From Polyangium jinanense (GTDB lineage: Bacteria; Myxococcota; Polyangia; Polyangiales; Polyangiaceae), in contig NZ_JAGTJJ010000025.1 in the NCBI RefSeq assembly GCF_028435365.1, positions 1-64,000 on the forward strand: a stretch of 64,000 bases of DNA, read 5' to 3'. Below are positions 43,415 to 52,600 of this stretch, one piece after another. How positions within the stretch are numbered: position 1 is the first letter of the stretch; each line of letters opens with the position of its first letter. Made by a program: the position numbers and the translations under genes. The notes under the pieces were generated by a model, which did no database searches, was not told the DNA's origin, and saw only the letters and a program-made list of their open reading frames with translations.

Positions 43415-45058
43415 GTGCCCGAGCTGGCCCCGACCTCCCCGCGAACCTCCCTCGCCCCCGCGCGCATGCTGCTCCGCGGGGCCGGGCCGAGCCTCGGGGT
43501 CGTCGCGGCCGCGGCGTGCGCGCAGCGTGTCGCCCTGCCCCTCGCGGCCCTCTGGCTCGGCGACCGCGGGCCTCGCGACGCGCTCCTCCTGCTCGCGGTC
43601 GCGGCCGCCCTGAGCTTCGTCCGCGCGCGGGCCGCGGATGCCCTCGCGCGTGAGGTGCGCCTCCGCGTCGTCGATCTGTTCGTTGCGCCGCTCGAACGTG
43701 GCGCGGTCGTGGCGATGCCACCTCCGGAGGTCACGTCCGCGCGGCTCTCGACAGCGCTTCCCGTGCTCGTGAGCTGGGCCGTGGAGGGCGTGGCGATCCT
43801 GCTTGCCGGCGCGATCGCCGTGCCCGTTGTGACCGCGCTGCTCGTCTCGGCGCTCGGGGCGTCCGCGCTCGCGCCGCTCGCCTTCGCGGGCGTGACGGGC
43901 GGGCTCGTCACGATCCTCGGCGCTAAGCGCGTCGAGGCGGCGTGGGACGTGGTCTTCGAGCGAGCGCGTGTGCTCTTGGCGCAGGCGTCGGCGGGGTTTG
44001 CCGGCGCGGCGGAGCTCGTGGCCCACGGGCGCGCGCGGGCCTTCGCCGACGAGCTCAGGGCCGAGGTGTCGGCGTGGTCCTCGGCGGAGCTTTTGGCCCG
44101 CGCCACGAGCGCGATCGCGGGCTGGGGCGCGCTGCTCGCGACGATCGCCGCGGCGCTCGGCGCGGCGGAGCTCTTCGGCGTGAAGGCGTTCGAGGCCGGC
44201 GAAGGGCGCGACGTGCACCGATCGCTGCTCCTCGTGCTCGCCGCGATCCCCACGTTGCAGATGACGATCGCGGGGCTCGGGAACTTCGTCCATGCGCGGG
44301 GCGAGCTCGCGTCGCTCGGGGACATGCGGGCGTTGGGCGACGCGGAGGTTCGTCCCGCGGCCGTGGACGCGTCCGCTCGTGTGCTCGATGCTCGCGCGGA
44401 GATCCGGCTCGACGGCGTGGGATACGCGTACCCTCCGCGGGAAGGCGCCTTCGCGTCGAAGACGCCCGCGCTGCGGGACGTCTCGCTCGTGCTCCCGGCC
44501 GGCGAGAGCCTCGCCGTGCTCGGCCCGAACGGCGCGGGGAAAACGACGCTGCTCTACCTCGTACTCGGCCTCGTTCGTCCGGACGAAGGACGTGTCCTCA
44601 TCGGCGGCGAGGAGCCGCCGGGGCCGGGACATGCGCGCTTCGGGGATCGGGTGGCCTTCGTCTCGCAAGCGCCGTTCGAACCGCCGGACGCGACGATCGC
44701 CGCGTCGCTGCGCGCCTTCGACGCGGATGCGCCCGATTCCCGTCTTGCATCCGCCCTCGACGAGGTGGGGCTCTGGGACGTGCTCCGGGCGCGCGCCGGC
44801 TCGGATGCAGCGGCGCTCGAGCTTCGCCTCGGCTCGCTCTCGCGCGGGCAAGCGCGGCGCGTGATGCTCGCGCGGGCGCTCGTGCGCGAGGCCGAGCTCG
44901 TGGTGCTCGACGAACCCGAAGCGCACCTCGATGCTGCGAGCGTCACCGAGCTCGCCGGGCTGCTTCGACGCCTCGCCACGCGCCGCCGCGTGATCGCCGC
45001 GATCCACGATCCCGCCGTGCTCGGCTTTGCCAACCACGTGCTCCGGCTCTCCGCATGA
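43415..45058 (+). CDS. ABC transporter, fused permease and ATPase
   Basis: A 547-residue half-transporter (GTG at 43415, or ATG at 43466). The N-terminal 300 residues have about five to six transmembrane helices (for example VAILLAGAIAVPVVTALLVS and LVSALGASALAPLAFAGVTG). The ATPase: Walker A AVLGPNGAGKTTLLYLVLGL, Q loop FVSQAPFEPP, signature LGSLSRGQARRVMLARAL, Walker B AELVVLDEPEAHLD and H-loop AAIHDPAVLGF. It forms a homodimer exporter. It is joined by an ATGA overlap to the NTP_transf_5 gene, a pairing often seen in peptide (RiPP) gene clusters, so the cargo may be a peptide. Confidence 0.88.
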   Translation: MPELAPTSPRTSLAPARMLLRGAGPSLGVVAAAACAQRVALPLAALWLGDRGPRDALLLLAVAAALSFVRARAADALAREVRLRVVDLFVAPLERGAVVAMPPPEVTSARLSTALPVLVSWAVEGVAILLAGAIAVPVVTALLVSALGASALAPLAFAGVTGGLVTILGAKRVEAAWDVVFERARVLLAQASAGFAGAAELVAHGRARAFADELRAEVSAWSSAELLARATSAIAGWGALLATIAAALGAAELFGVKAFEAGEGRDVHRSLLLVLAAIPTLQMTIAGLGNFVHARGELASLGDMRALGDAEVRPAAVDASARVLDARAEIRLDGVGYAYPPREGAFASKTPALRDVSLVLPAGESLAVLGPNGAGKTTLLYLVLGLVRPDEGRVLIGGEEPPGPGHARFGDRVAFVSQAPFEPPDATIAASLRAFDADAPDSRLASALDEVGLWDVLRARAGSDAAALELRLGSLSRGQARRVMLARALVREAELVVLDEPEAHLDAASVTELAGLLRRLATRRRVIAAIHDPAVLGFANHVLRLSA

Positions 45059-45966
45059 CGACGCCCCCGACGCCCATCCTCGATCTGCTGCGTGATCCGC
45101 GCGCCGTGATGCCGGCGCCGACGCCGCAGGCGCACGCCGAGGCGATGCTGCGCGCGCATGTCCTTGGCCTCGTCTCGCGCGCGCTCGTGGCGCGAGGCGA
45201 GCGCGCGATGCTCGTGAAAGGCGCGGCGCTCGCGCTGACGATCTACCCCTCGCCCGCCGCGCGTCCGATGAGCGACGTCGATCTGCTCGTGCCGCCGCAG
45301 CGCGAGCGTGCGGTGATCGAAGCGCTCGCGGCGGCCGGGCTCGAGCTGCACGAGAATCGCTTTCGCCCGAGGAGTCGCGAGATGCTCGGCGAAACGCAGC
45401 TCGTCGCGCGCGCCGGAGAGATGCGCCTGCTCGTGGAGGTGCACGGGACGCTCGACAAGATCGTGCCGCGGCCGATCGATCTCACGGCCGTGGAAGATCG
45501 CGCGACGCCCGCGCCGGGGCTCTCGGGGCTGCTCTTGCCGTCGGCCGAGGATCATGCGCTGCTCGTGGCGCTGCACGCCGCGGGGCACGAGTTCCGGCAC
45601 GACATCGCGTTGCTCGATCTGGAGCTCTTGATGCGAGGCGGGATCGACAAGCGCGTCCTCGTCGAGCGAGCACGCGAATTCCGCCTCGGGACGGTGATGT
45701 TCGTGATGCTCTCGACGCTTCGAGCGCTCGGCGCCGCGAGCGTCGATCCCGCGCTCGTCCAGGCGTTCGATCCCGGACGTCTCCGCCGCGCGGCGCTCGT
45801 ACCGTTTTACGACGTGGGAGGGTTTCCGGTGCCGCGCACGAAGGCAGCGCTCGGCATCCGGTGGGTCGTGGGACAAACGCCGCTGCGGGACGATCTCGGC
45901 GCGTGGGCGCGAGGCCTCGCGCGGTATGCGGCGGCGCGCGTGGGGGATCGGATCACGGCGAGGTGA
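45055..45966 (+). CDS. NTP_transf_5-type nucleotidyltransferase-like protein
   Basis: A 303-residue protein overlapping the exporter gene by four bases. Motifs: AMLVKGAALALTIYPSPAAR, RPMSDVDLLVPPQRERAVIE (the DxD nucleotidyltransferase site), LLVEVHGTLDKIV, LLLPSAEDHALLVALHAAGH and HDIALLDLELLMR. These are the features of the uncharacterised nucleotidyltransferase family common in lasso-peptide and related clusters. A modification of a peptide product by a nucleotide is the usual suggestion. The RiPP-like genes begin 8.4 kb downstream. Confidence 0.8.
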   Translation: MTTPPTPILDLLRDPRAVMPAPTPQAHAEAMLRAHVLGLVSRALVARGERAMLVKGAALALTIYPSPAARPMSDVDLLVPPQRERAVIEALAAAGLELHENRFRPRSREMLGETQLVARAGEMRLLVEVHGTLDKIVPRPIDLTAVEDRATPAPGLSGLLLPSAEDHALLVALHAAGHEFRHDIALLDLELLMRGGIDKRVLVERAREFRLGTVMFVMLSTLRALGAASVDPALVQAFDPGRLRRAALVPFYDVGGFPVPRTKAALGIRWVVGQTPLRDDLGAWARGLARYAAARVGDRITAR

Positions 45967-45970
45967 CGCC

Positions 45971-47239
45971 TCACTTCGGGATCGCGATCACCGACTCGCA
46001 GCCGAAGGCCACGTTGAGCTGCGCGCTGTTGTCCCCCTTGATCTTCGAGCACGCCTCGGGGCACAGAATGATCTGGGTCGGCTTGGCCGGGTCGTCGTAA
46101 TACCAGCTCCCGGGGACGTCGGCGCAGACCGCAGCATCGGCCGCCTTCGTGAAGGTGACCTCCGGCGAGCCATCGCTCGGCTTGTACACGACGTTGACCA
46201 GATTCGGATCGAGCGTCTCTCCCGGAGGCGGCGCCGGGATCGCGATCTCGCAGGAAAGCGCCTTGCCACGGATGTCGTTGAGGGCCTGGACGAAGGCAGC
46301 CGTCGTCCCTTGATCGCCGTCCACCAGGAACGCCTGGCCCGTCCCACCCGCCGCTGCGATGCCATTGAGGGACGAGAGCAGGTCCCCCACGCCGATGACG
46401 TAAACGGGGATGCTCGGCGAGCCCGTGAACGCGTCCTGTGCGACCTCCGTGGGCGGGGTATAATTCTCGTCGTCGTCGCTCCCACCCGAGCAATCCCCCT
46501 TCGGCTCGCCGTCCGTCGCAAGCACGACGACGACGACGTGATCCGGGTTCTCCGCCGCCCGCTGCTTCGCGTACTTGACGGCGCCCTGGAGCCCCGCCGA
46601 CATGGGCGTGCCGTTGCACGGGCAAGGCGTGAAATCGAGCGCGTCGGCAATCGGCGTCACGTTGCCCGGCAGCGCGGCGATGGGCACCTCGGGCGTCGCA
46701 TATTCGTTGATGTCGCACATGTTGTCCTGGCATTTCGTCGCGCCAGGCGTGGGCGCCTGATACGGCGGGAAGAACCCGAGGCCGACGTTGATCCCGGTGG
46801 AGCTCGGGTCCTTCATGAACCCGTTCAGCGCCGTCGTGACGTCCTTCCACCGCGAGATGGAGACGAGCCCGTCGTCCTCCACGGCCGCGGTGCAATTGTC
46901 GTACTTGGAGGTGTCGTGATAGCCGACCATGGAGCCCGACTGATCGAGCATCACATACATGTCGAGCGGGCGCAGCTCGGCGGTCTTGTTCGTGGAGACG
47001 CAAGCATCAATGCCGGAGCTCGAGCTGCCGCCGTTGCCGCCGCTGCCGGGGAACCCGATGCCGCCGGCCCCGCCGCTCCCGCCGGATCCACCATTGCCGC
47101 TGCCTCCCTGGTTGCCCGAGCCGCCGTTTCCGCCTTCGCCGCCGCACGCGGGTATGGCAAGCGCGGGCGCGACGAGGAAGAGCGAGAGCGAGAGCGCAAG
47201 GCGGTTGGCGAATGTGGTTCGGGGTTTCATGCGGTTCAT
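45971..47239 (-). CDS. vWA-domain lipoprotein
   Basis: A 422-residue protein. Signal sequence with lipobox PALAIPACGG, about 50 residues of Gly/Ser/Asn linker, then a von Willebrand A domain from about 90: LDMYVMLDQSGSMVGYH gives the MIDAS motif DxSGS, further TPIADALDF/GTPMSAGLQGAV (Thr/Ser) and VVVVVLATDGEPKGDCSGG (Asp). Cys pairs suggest disulfides. The C-terminal 100 residues carry further Cys and a beta structure. Secreted vWA lipoproteins of this form are common in Polyangiales; a binding or adhesion role is inferred. The gene is convergent with the preceding gene with four bases between. Confidence 0.88.
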   Translation of the reverse strand: MNRMKPRTTFANRLALSLSLFLVAPALAIPACGGEGGNGGSGNQGGSGNGGSGGSGGAGGIGFPGSGGNGGSSSSGIDACVSTNKTAELRPLDMYVMLDQSGSMVGYHDTSKYDNCTAAVEDDGLVSISRWKDVTTALNGFMKDPSSTGINVGLGFFPPYQAPTPGATKCQDNMCDINEYATPEVPIAALPGNVTPIADALDFTPCPCNGTPMSAGLQGAVKYAKQRAAENPDHVVVVVLATDGEPKGDCSGGSDDDENYTPPTEVAQDAFTGSPSIPVYVIGVGDLLSSLNGIAAAGGTGQAFLVDGDQGTTAAFVQALNDIRGKALSCEIAIPAPPPGETLDPNLVNVVYKPSDGSPEVTFTKAADAAVCADVPGSWYYDDPAKPTQIILCPEACSKIKGDNSAQLNVAFGCESVIAIPK

Positions 47240-47358
47240 GGCGGTCTCCGTTTCGGCCCCGAAGGTAAAGGATGGACGCCCGATACGCGAGCCGAAATCG
47301 TGCCTACCTACGATTCCGGCGAGGGTGCGTATTGTTTAGCCCTATTTGAATCGCAAAC

Positions 47359-47668
47359 CGCCGCGCCGGGGCGCTGCCCCGGGCCCCGCGGGGGCTGTTC
47401 GCCCCTCGACCCGAACCAGGGCAAGCCCTGGACTGTTCGTGGAAGAACTGCGCGATGCGCAGTTCTTCCAACAGGCCGGTGGCAAGACCATGGAGGTGCT
47501 TCCACGCTGGCGGCGGGCAGAGGCGTCGTTGGTCTTGACCTGGCCTGTTCGATGAACTGCGCATCGCGCAGTTCATCGACCCCGGGTCCAGCGCTTGCGC
47601 TGGTCCAGGTCCAGGGGCGGATAGCCCCGGTGGGGTCTGGGGCAAAGCCCCAGCGCAGCGCCTCCCAG
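47359..47668 (+). repeat. Dispersed palindromic repeat, copy C (complete)
   Basis: Same orientation and order as copy B: GCCGGGGCGCTGCCCC, CCAGGGCAAGCCCTGG, hairpin GGAAGAACTGCGC-GAT-GCGCAGTTCTTCC, ATGGAGGTGCTTCC-type core, hairpin GATGAACTGCGC-ATC-GCGCAGTTCATC, CCAGCGCTTGCGCTGG and GGGGCAAAGCCCC. It lies 3' of the deacetylase gene, 14 bases from its stop. Confidence 0.88.
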
Positions 47669-47681
47669 ATGAGACAAAAGC

Positions 47682-48734
47682 TCAGTCGCTTTCGGACAGG
47701 GGGGCGAAGTTTCCGGCTTGGAGATCGCGCCGCTCGTCCTCGTGCTCCTCGACGAATTTCACGAGGTCCTTGTACGTGCCGCATGTCACCTCGGGCAGGC
47801 TGCACACGGCCTGCGCGAACGCTTGCATGGCCTCCCAGTATGCGCCGCCGTTCCACTTCGAGAAGTGGTGACCAATGTGCAGCGGGGCGCGGTTGCCGAA
47901 GTAGTTCGATTCGAAATAGGCCATGTAGGTATCGACCATCTGCTTTTTGTACGTCTCTTTGTGGTCGGGGTCCGGCTTGGCGCCCGAATCGGCGAAGTAG
48001 AAGTTGTAGTCCATCGACAGCGTGGCCTTGCCGGAGCCGACGATGCGCAGCTCTGCCAGCGGGAAGTTCCAGATGCCCGCGATCTTCTCGGGCCAGTAAT
48101 TCGCGGCGTTCGTTCGGCTCGTATCGTACGTGTAGCCCTTGTTCACCAGCGTCTTGAAAAGGCCGGGGCTGTGCGCGAGCAGCGGCGCACGGAAGCCCAC
48201 GACGTCGCGCGGGCCGAAGCCGAGCTCGGGAGCCGAAAGCCCGACGCCCCTGAAGATGATCTCCTCGAATTGATCGAACTCGCTCTTCCAGTCGGCCTCG
48301 CTCCACGAGCTCCCGTCGAAGTGGCCGTTCGCGTGCGAAGCGATTTCGTGGCCCTCGGCCGCAGCCTTCTTGACCTCCTCGAAGCGCTCGGCAATCTCGT
48401 CGACCGTCCCGCCCCACCCGATCGCCGACTTCCCCGGGCCGTGCCGCGGAGCGTTGTAACGTAGCTTGGCCGCGTTCGGAATGAAGTACACGCCGCTGAT
48501 GAAGTACGTGAACTTCAGATTGTTCGCCGCGGCGAAGGCGCGCGACTCGCGCCAGAACGAGAGGTTGTACGACCCGTCGAAGGCGAGAATCACGAATTGC
48601 GGAGGCCGCGCCACGGCCACCGCTTGCGCGCCCTCTGCCGCGTCGTCTTTCTCTCGAGGAGAGTCGCCGCATCCGGCCGCGAATGTATGAAAGAGGGCGA
48701 TAGCGGTGGCTCCGAAGAGGCGGCGGTTGCTCAT
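47682..48734 (-). CDS. Polysaccharide deacetylase-like lipoprotein
   Basis: A 350-residue protein; the start MSNRRLFGATAIALF at 48734 has GAAAGAGG upstream and gives lipobox FAAGCGDS. The NodB-like fold is visible: QFVILAFDGSYNLSFW (first motif, Asp in AFDGS), the zinc motif HEIASHANGHFDGSSW (HxxxH), then GFRAPLLAHSPGLFKTLVNK (RAP motif) and YDTSRTN (a Y-D-[TS]-S motif of this family). It is probably a deacetylase acting on a polysaccharide in the envelope or peptidoglycan. Copies C and D of the repeat flank the gene on both sides. Confidence 0.82.
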   Translation of the reverse strand: MSNRRLFGATAIALFHTFAAGCGDSPREKDDAAEGAQAVAVARPPQFVILAFDGSYNLSFWRESRAFAAANNLKFTYFISGVYFIPNAAKLRYNAPRHGPGKSAIGWGGTVDEIAERFEEVKKAAAEGHEIASHANGHFDGSSWSEADWKSEFDQFEEIIFRGVGLSAPELGFGPRDVVGFRAPLLAHSPGLFKTLVNKGYTYDTSRTNAANYWPEKIAGIWNFPLAELRIVGSGKATLSMDYNFYFADSGAKPDPDHKETYKKQMVDTYMAYFESNYFGNRAPLHIGHHFSKWNGGAYWEAMQAFAQAVCSLPEVTCGTYKDLVKFVEEHEDERRDLQAGNFAPLSESD

Positions 48735-48863
48735 GCCTCTTTCGCAAGCACCGCCCATACCAATCTACGTCGGTCCCATTTCGGCCCGTTGCCGACCTCG
48801 GTGACGATCCGCCACCGCGCTGCGACAAGCTGAACAGAAGGGAGTATCCAAAGGCTCTCTTTT

Positions 48864-49036
48864 GGGCCGCCGCGCCGGGGCGCTGCCCCAGACCCCGCGG
48901 GGGCTGTCCGCCCCTCGACCCGGACCAGCGCAAGCGCTGGACCTTTTGTGGAAGAACTGCGCGATGCGCAGTTCTTCCAAGGCGCCGGTGGCAAGACCAA
49001 AGACGGCGTTGCCGGTCGAAATGGCAGCGCGGCCAT
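48864..49036 (+). repeat. Dispersed palindromic repeat, copy D (left arm and core only)
   Basis: Contains CGGGGCGCTGCCCC, CCAGCGCAAGCGCTGG, the GGAAGAACTGCGC-GAT-GCGCAGTTCTTCC hairpin and GCCGGTGGCAAGACC, then the core GTTGCCGGTCGAAATGGCAG. It then breaks off; no right-arm hairpin follows. The core is nearly the same as in copy E. The rest of the gap to 49391 holds nothing recognisable. Confidence 0.8.
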
Positions 49037-49391
49037 TTTTGAACGGCACGAGCCACAACATGTTCCGCAGAGCTGCGCCCATCCGGCGCGAACGCCCCGG
49101 ACGATGATTCTTGCCGGCTTGGTATTCTCGAAACGTTCCCAGCGTTGAAGTTGCCTGCAAAGCGACGCGAGAGCGAGCCCCCGCAATGAAGCGCTCGGGG
49201 CGATGGCTCATGGCTTGCTCGAGGCGTGGGCGTGGGGCCTCCAATCTTCAGTCGCTGCCGGTCGCACGTCTCGTCGCTGCACTCGCCGCGTGTCGGGGCC
49301 GGAATCCTGACCAAGCGTGCCACCCATTGCCGAGCTGGCGCGTCCGCTCTTCGTCTCGCGCAATTCCGAACCAATGAAAAGGAACCAAGTC

Positions 49392-49637
49392 ATGTCGACC
49401 AAGGAGACCTTGGCCATCGTTTTCGCTGCCGCTCTCTTGCCCGCGGTCGTGTGGGCTCAGGATGCCGGCGACGCCCCGCTCGAAGCGCTACGCGTCCAGG
49501 TGACTTCGTTGACGCTGGCAACGCGCCAGTTGCAGATCCTGGGCGGCTACTCCGGCTCGGCCGAGCACAAGTCCGCCACCATCCTCGGCGGCGAGAACTC
49601 ACGCACCGACAAGCACGGCGACTACGCGCCCTTCTGA
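49392..49637 (+). CDS. Small secreted protein upstream of the large coiled-coil protein
   Basis: An 81-residue protein. The start at 49392 has AAAAGGAA upstream and gives a signal peptide MSTKETLAIVFAAALLPAVV with cleavage near VWA-QD. The mature part is about 58 residues (PLEALRVQVTSLTLATRQLQ, then LGGYSGSAEHKSATILGG) with no recognised family. It ends 11 bases before the start of the 1185-residue gene and most likely is in the same transcript. Confidence 0.6.
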   Translation: MSTKETLAIVFAAALLPAVVWAQDAGDAPLEALRVQVTSLTLATRQLQILGGYSGSAEHKSATILGGENSRTDKHGDYAPF

Positions 49638-49648
49638 GGAGAACGACC

Positions 49649-52600
49649 ATGATGACATCCGGCTCGTTTCCTCTGGCACTCTCGGCGCTCGTGCTCGGCA
49701 TGTCGGCCTGCATTTTGGGCGACGTCGAGCCCTCTCCGGTCGAAACCTCGGTCGCGACCACGACCCAGCCGGTGGTGGTGGCGCCGGACCCAGCCGACAA
49801 GCGCTACGTCAACACCTTTCAGAAGCTCGATCCGACGCGCACCGATTTCAACTGGCAGAAGTGGCCGAATGGCACCCGCGAGGTGCAGATTGCCGGAAAG
49901 CTGATCGTCCTCGACGACGCCTACGTGAACAGCATGGGGAAGGACATCCAGGCAGGCAACGTCACCCGGCTGGACATCTACGCCGAGCGATTGATCGTAC
50001 GGCGCCCCATCCGGGTGCCCGGCGCCCACGTGCGCATCTACGCCCGCGAGCTGCGCTTCGAGGACACCGGCGCGGAGCCGGCGCTCCTCGACACCTCGGC
50101 GAAACAGCCGCCCGTCGGTGCGGAGCAATTTCGCAACGGCGACAACGGCCAGTCCGCCGGCGACGTGCACCTGTTCGTGAAGGAGTTCTCCTCGCAGGGC
50201 AATCGCTTCCCGCGCTTTCGCATGAACGGGGGCAACGGGCAGAACGCGGGCCCGGGCAAGCACGGGGCCCCGGGGGTATCGCAAACGACCTTTGCCAGCG
50301 CGCATCAGGACCTGCTCAAGTGCGCGCGCAAGCACGGCATCGCCGCCTCGATGAACTTTCACGTCTCCAGTTTCAAGTTCGACCCGGCTCCCCTGACCCT
50401 GGACGAGCTCGAAAACAATGCCGTCGCGCTCGGGGTGGACCTTCCCACGAGCGGCACCAACGCGAGCCCGGGTGGGCGCCCGGGCGAACCCGGCAACGCC
50501 GGCTCGTTGCACGCCAACCTGCCTGGCCTCGCGCCCTACGCCGAAATGTTGGGGGGGAGTGCGGGCCTGAGTGCCGGGTACTACAGGGGCGGCCGGGCCG
50601 GCCAGCCCACGCCCGCGATCAAGCTGGCCTCGGCAAAGTGCCAGCACCTGGTTGGGTTCTCCACGGGCGCTTGCCGAGGTTGTGGCGGGTCGACCCATAT
50701 GGCCGATCGATTGATCGTTCCCTCGGTCACCCGGGCCACGCCCACCGACGGGCGGAGCGTCGACTCGCCCTCGCCAAACCGCTCCACCGGCGACGCGGGC
50801 CAGGCCGAGCTGGTGAACGCGCCATTCGCCTGGCTGCACCCCCATTCGGTGGCCATGACCCTGTCTTTCGTCGAGGACGCGTTCCTGAACGGCTTCCGCA
50901 CCCTGGCCGTCGACGAGCTGACCTCGCTCGATCAGGCGCTCGACACCTACCAGAAAAGCCCGGACTGGCAGGCGCTCGCCCTCGGCGACCAGGCGCTGCT
51001 CGAGCAGCAGGAGCTACGCGTCGAGACCCTCCTGGGCAAGCTGGCCGCGCGCCAGGACTACTTCGGCAACCCCGAGCACTGGGTGCCTGCGCTCTCGCTC
51101 GAGGCCAACAAACTGCTCTTCGAGGAGGAGGTGAGGTGGGCCATCCGCACCATCTACATGGCCGACTGGATCACCGAAACGCAGGAGCGTCAGGTCGACC
51201 GGGCCGCAGCCATCGACGCGGCCAAGAACCTCTTGCGCCAGGAGATCCGTACCCTCGAGTCGCAATACAACGACGCGCTTTTGGCGCTACCGCAACTGCA
51301 GATCGACGCAGAGACGGCGGCCAGCCACCTCGCGACGCTCGAGGGTGAGCTTTTGGTGGCCGAGCAGCGGCTCGAGGCGCGGGCGCGCGAGAACGTCGAG
51401 GATCGCCACAAGGTGCCGTTCTGGAAGAAGGGTCTGCGCGTGCTCGCCAGCGTCGCGCGCCTGATCCCGGTGGGCCAGCCGTACACGGGCGCGATCGCCG
51501 GCACTGCGCTCGACGCCATCGCCGAGGTCAAGAGCGACGCGCCCTGGGACTCCGTCAAGGCATTGCCCGACCAGGTCAAGCAGGCCAGCGAGACGATCGA
51601 CAAGGCCAAGGAAGCGGCAGCGGCGGCCAAGAAGGCCAAGGAGGAGAAGGTCAAGCCCGAGACCAAGAAGACCAAGAAGACGCTGCGGGAGGGGGTGAAG
51701 GAGCTCGCCACCAAGCTGTCGCCGGTGATCGAAGAGGCCAAGAAGCACAAGGCTCTCTTCGCGAGCGCCGAGGCGCCCAAGGAGGAGCTCGAGAAGGAGC
51801 TCGAGAAGCTCAAGGGCGAGGACGCCGCGTTCAAGGAGGTCGCCGAGAAGGCCGCAGCGATCACCAAGGAGCGCGAGGCGTTCGCGGCCCGGTTGACCGA
51901 GACGCTCGACAAGCTGGAGAACGCCGCGGGCAAGATGGGCGAGCACTACCTGCACCTCGCCGAGCTCTTGCCCGAGGAGGAGGGCATCACCGAGGTGCTC
52001 CTCACCCAGCGCGCCATGCTCGCCATCGGCGACATGCGTGCCAAGGCGGAGCAGCGGCTGCTCAAGTACCACTACCTGCTGGGGCGCTCGTTCGAGTACA
52101 CCATGCTGCGTCCGTACCCGGGCGACCTGACGCTCACCCGGCTGTTCAACGAGGTGCTTTCGCTGGTGAAGAACGACGCCACCGGCGTGATCTCGACCGA
52201 GCAGGACGAGCAGCTGTACACGCTTTACCGCGAAGAGATCTCGTCGCTGGTCGAGCTCGTCGTGACCGAGCACGCAGGCCGGCTGCAGACCACCCAGGTC
52301 GAGATCGACCTCACCCCCGACGAGATCACGCGCATCAACGAGGGATCGCCGCTCGAGATCGACTTCGCCGAGCGCGGCGTGTTCGGTCTCGAAGAGGAGA
52401 ACCTGCGCCTGCTGGGCCTGGAGGTCGTCGACCTACGCTTCGCCGGCGCGCCGCCGGCAGGCGCGAGCTTCATGGACCTGGTGTTCGAACACGGCGGGCT
52501 GTCGCGCATCTTCCACGAGGGCGTGGTGCACGTATTCAAGCACTACAACCAGAAGACGCGCGACCCGCTGCGCTGGACGGCACGCTCGCAGAACGGAACG

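Noticed and set aside
47304..47645. Open frames through the dispersed repeats (translations with NCASRSSS and similar)
   Set aside because: They are translations of the palindromic repeat in different copies and frames, without start signals.
49226..49648. Long upstream extension of the large secreted-protein frame
   Set aside because: No ribosome binding site or homologous features, overlaps the small upstream gene, and the signal peptide begins at 49649.
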